Source of the DNA: Calliopum simillimum
Taxonomy: Eukaryota; Arthropoda; Insecta; Diptera; Lauxaniidae
Assembly: GCA_951812925.1 (NCBI GenBank)
Contig: OX638369.1
Coordinates: forward strand, 50,773,061 to 50,837,060
Reading direction: 5' to 3'
Length of the DNA: 64,000 bases
A program made the translations under genes and the position numbers. Under the pieces are notes generated by a model. It was not told the DNA's origin. It ran no database searches and was given only the letters and a program-made list of their open reading frames with translations. Shown piece by piece: positions 23,661-33,200 of this stretch. Numbering within the stretch: the stretch's first letter is position 1; every line of letters starts with the position of its first letter.

Positions 23661-23943
23661 CACAGGCCAAAAAAAAAAGTACCATGCGCGAAAGATCAGA
23701 CCACCTGAACTTTATGTTTTCGGGGTCGCTGAATCCGAATATGGTGCCAGATTAGCGAAGGTGGTTCGCGTTTCTTCAGAAACCAGGAAACATCTCTAAT
23801 TTTCAGCATTATTCTTGATTTCTGAAAAAACGCGAACCAACTTCGCTATTCTGGCACCATATTCGGATTCAGTAACTTCGAAAACATAAAGTTCAGTAGT
23901 CTGATCTTTCGCGCATGGTACATTTTTTTTTTGTGGGCCTGTG
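23661..23943. mobile_element. foldback element 2 of a tandem pair
   Basis: A second palindrome of the same family, 283 bp, starts directly at the last base of the first, with no target sequence between (CCTGTG joined to CACAGG). It ends GTGGGCCTGTG, followed by TTA. The arms differ from copy 1 by scattered substitutions. Confidence 0.8.
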
Positions 23944-24097
23944 TTATCAATGGAAAATTTGATTTTCTTAACTCACTGTAAACAAAACAAATAGTACTTG
24001 TACATCAAAACGTTGTGAGTACGTTTATGCTAAAAAATATCAAACTTTATTATGGTGTTGCCAAATTTAAGCTATTGACTTCAGTGTGGCCAGTTCC

Positions 24098-25803
24098 TGT
24101 TTGATCCCTTTTTTTATAATTCGTATATAAAAAAATTAGAGCCATTGTCACTAAACTGGACTTAAGGACCAAGTTTCTTAAAGAACATAACATACCAGTA
24201 TAATTTATTTCAGCTAAATAATTCCAGGCAGATATTCTCCTTCAATTTAGAATTAAATCAGCTCTCCTGTAGCGATATGACACTCATGTGTCATAATCAT
24301 AATTGAAACTGGCTCCAGGATACTCTAAAGCACAGACAGCATCATCACTTTGTTTTGTTTCTCTAATGCTTACTATAATGGGTACTTGTATGCGTGTATT
24401 TCCTGTAGATGTTGTTAGGGTATTAGTTGAGGCGCCTCCTATATTACACAGACCCATTTAAGCATTATGTAAAAATAAACTTTCCCACACACACACACGA
24501 TTTTATGCAAACTTTAATAAAATTTTCGTACACAAATGAAATTATTTAAATTTTTGCTTGCAAATATTTTACAATAAATAACACATTTTTTGAAGAAAAA
24601 TGCTACTCATATCGGAAAACTTTGTTTTTGCACAAACTAAACGGACGGGAAATTTTTACTTTTTTCTTTTCCTTTTTTTTCTCAATATGTAGCAGTTTTA
24701 TCAATTAGAGAACGAAAAACGTTGAACTGTGAATTCCTTTAATTTAGCTTAGAACCTAGGAATTATTTTCTGCAAACTTTTAAAAGAACTTTTTTTTTTA
24801 ACTTTGTTGTTTAAAGTGAACGTTTTAACACGTACGCGGTTTGCATTAAATTTGCTGTTTTCATATAAACAGCAAATAATTTAATATGATTTTTATGAAA
24901 ATTTGTAAATTTATTCTCGTAGAAGTGCGTGGCTGCCATTTCTTTTAGAACCTTACTGAATTTTCTGTACTGTTTGAAAATTTTTTTACATCACTCGGTA
25001 GAAGGAGCCTTCGTAATGCGTTACGACATATGTTGCGGAGGAGCAAATGCTTTTGAGTGCACAGTGCTTTTAAAGTCCTGTCGTCGATAGAGCTTTACTG
25101 AGTTTGACAGTTTGCCATATTACGAGTATCTGTGCTCAATGCGAAAAGATAAATGTCCTGTTGCAAAGGAACTGCCAGTGTCAATTCTATTACAACAAAA
25201 ACTAGTTTGGCACTTCCAAAGCTGAAATACCCTACACCTCATAGAAGCAGAAGCTCCGATAACAATGAAATTTCGCATGCTTAACAAGTTATAGCCAGTT
25301 AAGAAATATTCCAAAAATGGGCGGAAACGCCTACCCCTCATAAAAAATGAAATAAATTTCTTAAAAAAAAAAAGTTATTTTTGGATGTTCTTGCCTATGT
25401 TGAATTCAATTCCGAACTGAGAATTGATCTGTCATTATGGTTTTTGAGAAAGTTCAAAAAACACGATTTTTCAGGTTATATGAAAGACTCTAGACAATTT
25501 TTTTTTTTTGCTATTTACTATTAAGACCCAATATCACATTGTGAACTTAAGCGCAGTTTATTTGTTGAGTGCAGTTTAACTATAAATTTTATTTTCACAG
25601 TCATTTGAATTTAAGCGCCAATTATTGGACACTCAAAATAGTTAAGGTGACTTATGTCAAATAGACATTGCCAAAAAACAAATTAAAAATAAATAAAATA
25701 ATTTAATTTCAAAAATTTTTAAATTCAAAATATTCATTGTTCGAGTTTTGGAATAAATTGAAAATTTCTGGTAAGTGAAATTTCTGGTATGTAAACCATG
25801 TGT
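24098..25803. other. intergenic, no gene seen
   Basis: AT-rich sequence. It includes a short CA microsatellite at 24487-24499 and, at about 25200-25345, a degenerate block (AACTAG, TACCCTACAC, then GGGCGG) that may be a worn mini-me fragment. Confidence 0.4.
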
Positions 25804-26077
25804 AAACGATCAAGAAATTTGTTCATGGAATCCAATTTGACTATAAATTGGCATAAGCAATAGTTGCATAGTGGAAAAAATTACTACCAAATATTTTTTC
25901 AAAATTTAAAAAAATGGCGGAGATATGGGACTTTGAAATTTGTAGGTTAGTTTTTTTTGAGAAGCTATAACTTAAGTTGCATTTATCCAATTCTCAATTT
26001 TATGTTGTCAAATGATTTGCATTGAAACAGGCTTTAAAATAAAAATTAGCAAAAACTATTTTTTTTTTTTTTATAAT

Positions 26078-26601
26078 GTTTACACTGAAAAAAAAATTTC
26101 AAATTGAGTTGCCCAAAATACATAATTTTTGATATTTTTTATTTTTCTTGCAAAAAAAAGCTACAGGTGTAACTTACCAGTCATCCAAAAATTGGAGTGG
26201 GCCTGCCAGTGGTTCTCCAGAAAAACAATAAAATGTAGTATCTTCTGCAATTTTTCAGTACATTTTTTCAATTCAAAATTTTTATTAAATAAAATTTTCA
26301 AATGCTGAAGTTACTGTTTTGTTACTTGTATAGTACTAATGATAGTACCAACGCACTTTTTACAAATTCAAATTATCGTTTAATTAAAAATTCGAAATTC
26401 AAAAAAATTGTATTGAAAAATTGCAGTAGAAGCCACATTTTATTGTTTTTCTGGAGAACCACTGGCAGGCCCATTCCAATTTTTGGAGGACTGGTAAGTT
26501 ACACCTGTACCTATTTTTTTGCAAGAAAAATAAAAAATATCAAAAATCACGTATTTTGGAAACTCAATTTAAAATTTTTTTTTTTTTTTTTCAGTGTAAA
26601 C
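26078..26601. mobile_element. foldback element with GTTTACACTGAAA ends
   Basis: Inverted ends GTTTACACTGAAAAA and TTTTTCAGTGTAAAC. The arms are about 200 bp and nearly identical; they include CAGGTGTAACTTACCAGTC and GCCTGCCAGTGGTTCTCCAG with complements at 26445-26510. A short ORF over the right half has no recognisable domain. Confidence 0.75.
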
Positions 26602-26603
26602 AA

Positions 26604-27518
26604 TGGGTGCTATTCTTGATTCCGTCGGAAAGCATTTTCCGCGCGGAAGCAAATTTTGCTATTATTGATTCCGAAAATTAGATACATCTGTCATCACTGT
26701 TCCGCAAAACAGATAAATTTGCTATTATTGTTTTCGCAAATAATTTGACAAATTTAACAACCCTGACATCGAAGTGACGTTCATTTTTGTGTATTCTTGA
26801 TTCCGACGGATAGATATATTTCAGTTGTTTCCTTCCGTGAAATTTTTGTGACGGAACGACAATAAAAAGTTAAAAATGCATGCTTTTTTGATAATTTTGC
26901 TCTTTTTATTGATAAAGAAATTAAGCTCAATATTAAATATCAATTTTAAACAATTTATTACTACACAATAGTCGGTTTAATTAAAAATTACAAAATTTAT
27001 TTTTAAAATAAAACTCAAAATTCATAAAACAATATATTTAATTTTATTTTATTAAATAAAGGAAACAATTCGTCTTTATTTTGATTAGATATACATCTCA
27101 TATAGAAGAAGTCACTTTCACATCCAACCCTCGCTGCGGTGATCAAACGATGAAATGTAATCACTTAGAAAAAAAAAAAAAAATGATCAACACTTTTTTA
27201 CAAAAAACAACTTTGGAGAAACACGCGTCTTCACCGAACTCTAAAATGTTTAGATAATTAATTCTTAAATCGCACTAAAAAAGCTATTTTATTCACATGA
27301 TATTTACAAAAAATTATCAAAGATTCATAATTTTCCTTTGTTGACACTTCTAATTTTTTTTATCCTTTGTCATCTGTCAAAATGTTCTTATTTCAGGGTT
27401 TCCAATATTCTCGTTCGATATTCCTCTACCGTCGGAATCAATAATAGTAGTTTTCATATCGAACGATATTTCTTTCCGCGAAAATTTCCTTATCGAACGG
27501 AATCAATAATAGCACCCA
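26604..27518. mobile_element. element with GGGTGCTATT ends and subterminal repeats
   Basis: The ends TGGGTGCTATTCTTGATTCC and GGAATCAATAATAGCACCCA are inverted. The word GCTATTATTGATTCCG or its complement recurs inside both ends (near 26657, 26715, 26790 and 27430), together with TTTCCGCG blocks. It is 915 bp with no transposase domain seen. Confidence 0.7.
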
Positions 27519-27573
27519 ACATAAAATTGAGAATTGGATAAATGCAACTAAAGTTATAGCTTATCAATAAATA

Positions 27574-28477
27574 GGGTAAGGGAGAGAAATATGGACTACG
27601 TGGGTAATATGGACCACACGGTTATTTCCCACTGCATACACAGAATTTACCGTTGTTCATGTTCAAACTTAGCGCTAATACCTAAAGCTTATAATAGGGC
27701 GATTTCAGCGTTCAGTGAAGTCGCATGTTTCTGTAAAGTTGATTTTTCTAAAAAAAAGATCAGTGATAATTTTTTTCTAGGGTGTATATTTCATTATTTC
27801 ACTTTAAGGACATCGCATTTTTAAATAAATGGTTAATTATATAAAGTCAGTAGATACCATTTATAATTTATTAGCACAAATAAGTTCATTAACCAAAAGA
27901 GTTTTCGATAAAAAAAACCATTTATTTCACTAACACGTGCTGTGGGTAATATGGACCACCAAAGAAAAAAGCCTCAAAAACAAATGTATTTATCATCTTT
28001 TTCAGATGGGGAATCTAGTTGCAGTTTTCATGACGAGTCTGATGGTCATTATATGGAATTCGTTAACTATAAAGGAAAAAATTGATAAAAATGCATATAA
28101 TGTAATACCCTTTACTCAGAAGATCGACGTGGCGAATTTTGGGTTGAATGTGTAATCTGACGTTCTTGGAGTCATGAAAACTGTGACGGATGTGGAAGTG
28201 ACATTTTTATATGCAACTTCTGTACCAAATAAACATGTGGGGCAATATGGACTATATAGTCCATATAACACTACACTTTTTTTTATCTTCATTTTGAGTA
28301 TTTTCAGTTTTTTGATTTTTTTTCTTTATCCTGATGAGATATTTATCTTTAAGAGAATCAGAACTAAGGTGAATTGTTTCCTTCAATGAATGACATAAAA
28401 TTAATTGTTTTGTTTTATGTATTTTGAGTTTTATTTAAAAAAGAAAGATGGGTGGTCCATATTTCCCTCCCTTACCC
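27574..28477 (+). mobile_element. pogo-like transposon remnant
   Basis: Inverted ends GGGTAAGGGAGAGAAATATG and CATATTTCCCTCCCTTACCC lie between TA dinucleotides, as in the Tc1/mariner/pogo group. The other arm of the host repeat shows the empty site. Near the 3' side is a piece of coding sequence with a cysteine/histidine pattern (see 28120-28232). The catalytic domain is missing. Confidence 0.75.
28120..28232 (+). pseudogene. zinc-finger tail of a pogo-like transposase
   Basis: One frame reads EFWVECVI, a stop, then RSWSHENCDGCGSDIFICNF and CTK before a terminal stop. The C..(C)..W.HE.C..C....FIC..C spacing is the PHD-like finger found at the end of many insect pogo/jerky-type transposases. 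The in-frame stop and loss of the DDE region mark it as dead. Confidence 0.5.
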
Positions 28478-28696
28478 TACTAACCTACAAATTTCAAAGT
28501 CCCATATCTCCGCCATTTTTTTAAATTTTGAAAAAATATTTGGTAAGCAGTAATTTTTCTTACTATGCTACTATTGCTTATGCCAATTTATAGCCAAATC
28601 GGATGCCATCAAAAAAATCTTGATCGTTTTGAAATGGTACGTATGTAAATGTTTTATTATTAAACATTCAATAAATTTGCAGTAAAAAACAATTTA

Positions 28697-28848
28697 GGGG
28701 CTGTCCATAAACTCCGTGACGCTCCTAGGAGGAGGTTCGAGCAAGCGTCACGCTTGGTGTATTTTATTTATATTTTATATGAAGCTACCGAACATAGGGG
28801 GGGTCGTTAAATATAGCGAATTTTAGCGTCACGGAGCTTATGGACCCC
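28697..28848. mobile_element. Harbinger-type MITE, complete copy
   Basis: Ends GGGGCTGTCCATAAACTCCG and CGGAGCTTATGGACCCC, with TTA on both sides (28694-28696 and 28849-28851). GTGACGCTCC/AGCGTCAC lie just inside. It is 152 bp and non-coding. Related fragments are at 3983, 19285 and 30776. Confidence 0.8.
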
Positions 28849-29163
28849 TTAACATTTGAATCAAAAATGCAAACTTTTGTTTTGGTGGAAATATCGGAGA
28901 ATGCATATAAAATCTTCTTTTGCTTCAATGATTCGTGAGCTAAGATAGTGCTGCTCAGATAATTGAAGCTATTGGCCCTATTAAAAGGAAGAGGCTATAG
29001 CAGAGAGCTCTGGCGGACGCCTGATTTAGTGGCAAAAGTCAATGAAAACATTTCGTTGTGCATTTAAAGCCTTTATATTTATCTTCTATGCTTTATATGC
29101 ACATTTAAAGTTTCAATGAAAATCATGAGAAAATAGTGAAATTTTTGCGAATATTGTATTTAT
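28849..29163. other. spacer, no gene seen
   Basis: AT-rich spacer between the Harbinger-type MITE and the mini-me fragment. Nothing is supported here. Confidence 0.35.
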
Positions 29164-29247
29164 TATACCCTACACCCAGGGTATATTCACTTTGTCCATT
29201 CATTTGTAACGCAGAGAAGGAGGCGTGACAGATATAGAAAAGTATAT
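29164..29247 (-). mobile_element. mini-me fragment (right end only)
   Basis: TATACCCTACACCCAGGGTA to GATATAGAAAAGTATAT matches the right terminus of copies B-D on the minus strand. It is cut by the element that starts at 29248. Confidence 0.75.
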
Positions 29248-30017
29248 GGGCATATCCGAAAATAATCTCTTATATGAGGCAGGTTTTAAGGAAATTGTTT
29301 TTTTCATGTTCAATAACCAAATGTGGTGGAATAAATTCCTAAATCTACTTTGTTTATAATGTGTTTTTAATTTTACCCAAAATTTAGCGTTTTTCGTTGT
29401 TTACTCGGCATGGAGGGCTTAAATCAAGAAAGCATCCTGAACAAAGTCTATTTATTTTTCATCAAGGAATTTGCTTGAATTTTTTTCAGAATTTTAGGAC
29501 CTGTTATGTGGCCGTAATGAGTGATTTAGACTTTTTTAACCCATTCTGTCGCCACGACCCACATACGATTTTTCTGAATTTTACGAAATGTAACATATCT
29601 ACTATGTACTTCTGAAATATGTACTCCCCAGTATATAGGTCGTAACAAAACGTAGAACCCCCTCCCCCCCTTGCAACGTAACAAATCTAAATTTTGGTAA
29701 TTTGAATTTGAATTTTTTCTCTCATAAAATTTTAAAATCAACCTCCCACACCCATGTAACGCTTCGAAACAAATCGTCCGACTCCCCCCTGGCGCGTTAC
29801 GTGATATGTGAACGGCCGCTTATCGAAAATCTCGATCTTCTCAAAATTTTTAGATAAAACGACCGGTGTCAGGAGGTCGAAACTTTTTTATTACCTGTTG
29901 GGAATATTATTTTATACGTCTGGGAATGTATTCCACCACATTTGGTTATCGAACATGAAAAAAAAAAATTTCTTAAATCCTGGGTCATATAAGAGGAGAT
30001 TATTTTCGGATATGGCC
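29248..30017. mobile_element. element with GGSCATATCCG ends
   Basis: Inverted arms of about 100 bp: GGGCATATCCGAAAATAATC, CATGTTCAATAACCAAATGT and GGTGGAATA against their complements at 29920-30017. ATAT lies on both sides. A GC-rich stretch at 29637-29822 (CCCCCTCCCCCC, then GGCGCGTTACGTGATATGTG) looks like a nested, worn copy of a widespread insect MITE. Confidence 0.65.
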
Positions 30018-30223
30018 ATATACATGTCATAAGAAATTCTCTAATATTTCAGCCATGTCTGTTATTCTGTACTTTGTAAATAAAATGCTATTCCCATTTT
30101 TTGATTTGAAATACCGTTAACTGCATTTATCAACAATTGTCAAATCAATGATGACACTTTTTTTTCCTGCAAATTCCAATCAAAAAAAATAAAAATTTAA
30201 CAAGATATAAAATTTTATTTGAT

Positions 30224-33200
30224 ATGGCAGCGGTTCTATTCATTGTTACGATTCCTACTGAAGCCGAGGAGAAACGCCTTCGAAATGAATATATTTCAAA
30301 AAAACTTAAATTGGGTGAGCAAACAGCAACAACTGCAATATCAAATACCACACCAATTAAGACAACAAACGATGAAGATGATGACGACGATGATTATAAT
30401 GATGGAGCGGCGAGTGTACCATCGACTCCATTAACAGCGATATCTGCAACAAATGTTAATGATAATTTGTTTGGGAACTTTTTAAAGCAACGAAAATCTG
30501 AGACAAACAGTGATGAATTGCTCATTGGAAACATATTAGGTGAAGAAATTGGAGATGATGCAGCAGAAGCGGATCCTGCAACAGCTGCAGCAGCCACAAC
30601 AAAGACAACGTTTACAAAAAACTACACTGGGGTAAAGAATAGTGTTTGTAACAGCAAAGATTCCGATGCAGAAGCATTAGTAAGTCTTTCTTTGTAGTGT
30701 TGCGGAACGCAGATCTTTCTAGATTTCCAATGTATTTGAATGTAGCGTGTATATACAAGTTCGCGATATATATGGATCCGTCCATTAAATTCCTGCCACT
30801 CTCAGGGAGGAGGGGATCCAGGCGAGCGTCACGTTTTGTTAGATGGGGATGGGAATCAGCGCCACGAAGTATATGTAGAGCCCTTATAATATTTTATACC
30901 TTCTATGCGTTACGAACGCAAGGACAAAGTGAGTTTACCCTAAGTGTATAGTATAAAAAGCAATTAATAAAAAAATCAAGCGAAATGTTTGTACAAAAAT
31001 TGGGGCCGTGGTTGTTGGGCATGATTGATTTTTACATAGGTGACCGTCCACTGGCAAAGGTACCTTATCTTCACTCGCAAAATTTAACAGTGCAGCTAAA
31101 AATAGGAGATAGGGTAAATTTTACCGGTTTTCAGTTCAACTGATGAGAGGTCGATTATCAAAGTACAAATACCAATAAAAGCGGTCTTACTGAACCTCTA
31201 CCCTCATTTTACGAATCTTTTCCACGACGGTCACATATATTGTCTTGATCAAATGTCTCGTGATCTTAATTTTCAACAAGGTAACTAAAGCGTGTAAATG
31301 TCAAAATATTCCCTTCAAAATAAAATTATTGCCGATAACCTTACTTTCCAGTGAATTTTGCCCTTCCTCAAATATTTGTTTGTGATTGTATACAATGGAG
31401 TCTAAGAAATATTTCTCGAGAATATTCATTCCTAATAAGGCTCATTATTATACAATTTTTTTTCTTTTAAGGATGCACCACCCACTTCATTTAAGGATGC
31501 GCCACCTATTACACGCAAGTCGTGGGAGGGGATACGTGAAATACTTTCCTCATCTAAGCGAAAATCAAATAAGAAAAAACAAACCGACTTTGATTTGGAT
31601 ATACCTACGGATACATGTATGGAAATAGTATTGCGTGCAATCTTAAGCAAATATCAAATACTGAATGCAGTATGGACAAAGGACTCGAAGGATTGTATGC
31701 ATCAGGTAAAAAATTATATTAAAAATTAATACATAAAAATTGCTTAACATTGAAAATAAAAATACGAGGATTCTGAAGTAGAACTTAGATTCTTCAGCGA
31801 CGAACGTTTAATTTTTTATTTTTTTATATTTTGTGTAACTTCATAAATGTTTTCCATAAAGATATAGCAGCATTACAATAAGTGGTTCAATTTGGAATAC
31901 AGACATTCTACAAAATATTCAGGCCTGTTCCGAAATCCGTGTGATTTCAATTACTTTTTATTTTAGCGGTTTTTTTGATAAAAACAGTGAGTCGAAAGAT
32001 AAAAAGTATTATAATCTCTTTTGTGGAGAATCACAAGTTCTACAAATAATAATGATTTGGATTAATGAAAAAGTTACCGTTTAGGAAATATTCTTAAGAA
32101 ACCGCAAAAAGTCGAAAAATTCGATTTTATAAAATATTTCCTAAACGGATACTTCTTCATAAATACAAATCAATATTATTTGTACAACCATTAATTCTAC
32201 ACAAAAAATACTCTGTTACTTTTTGTCGTGTGATTCTCCGTTTTCATCAAAAAGCCTCCTAAAGAAAAAGTAATTGAAACCACACGGATTACGGAACAGG
32301 CCTGATTAAGTGAATATTTCCTTTACAATACAGTCATTTGGGAGAATAAAATAGGGTTGCCTGGAAGGCTTACTATAAATCGTACAAAAATAAAGCGATA
32401 TGTAGTTTGTATATCAAGCAATCCCATGATTATCTCATACTCCAAATGCACAATTGACTAATTTTTGCTACATTTTAATTAGGATATCTCCTAAAATATA
32501 ATTTGTACAAAATCAATTTAAAGGCATTTTTTAACAGGAAATAAGCTAAAAAAATTTCAACCAAAATTTTTCTCTAGAAGGGAGATTTTTTCACGGCAAT
32601 CCAGGTAAAACTGTATTATTAGTATGGCATAAATAATAAAAGAAAAATATTTGGGCGGTTCTTCCCCCCTTAATTATGAAGTATTATAAAGGGCCTATAG
32701 TAAACAGCTTAATTAACCTAATCTAATACAGTGTGATCTCTCTGTATGACCTTAAGTTGTAATTGTATGAGCTGATTTTTCCTTATTGCAGATCATTTTC
32801 ACCATCGACTTTAATAAAACATACGAGAGTATTTTGGAAAAGTTCAATGATTGGGGCATAGGAGAACGTGATGGCTCAACTGTATCAGTTATAAATTGTG
32901 TACTATCTAAAACGTTCGAGCGTAAAAATGAGCTTGACCTAAATGGCGATATTAGCAAAGAGTAAGTTTTTGAAACGAAAAAAAAAAAATAAGAAGAATA
33001 TTGAAACACTTTACTTTCACAGAAATATTAATGATTCAAAACAAGGAGTGTGGGAACGTTTTATGAATACTGTCCATAGTCGTTTGAACGTTGCACAAAT
33101 TGTACGCGGAGTGCGTCAAGATGCATCAATAACATTTGATTTTATTATATTGCTTATATCAGCAGCGTAAGTAATTGGTCCAGATAGCATTGGTGGTTTA

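Larger units (their letters stand above)
22841..24097 (+). mobile_element. mariner-family transposon, dead, with long inverted ends
   Basis: Ends GGAACTGGC and GCCAGTTCC begin inverted repeats of about 120 bp (TCAATAGCTTAAATCTGGCA; AGCATAAACGTACTCAGAAC; TTTTGATGTACAAGTGCTAT and their complements at 23975-24090). Inside is the N-terminal part of a mariner transposase. The 3' two thirds of the gene is missing, and two foldback elements occupy 23364-23943. Confidence 0.75.
25804..28629. mobile_element. outer element of a nested cluster (long inverted arms)
   Basis: Left arm 25804-26008 and right arm 27519-28629 are inverted copies. Matching blocks are AAACGATCAAGA, CTATAAATTGGCATAAGCAA, AAAATGGCGGAGATATGGGA and TTGAGAATTGGATAAATGCA with their complements. 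The right arm is split by the pogo-like element at 27574-28477. The loop holds two further elements (26078-26601 and 26604-27518). Confidence 0.7.

Noticed and set aside
24487..24499. CA microsatellite as regulatory site
   Set aside because: Too short and without context to support any role.
26302..26619. ORF of 105 codons
   Set aside because: It lies across one arm of a foldback element and its opposite strand is equally open.
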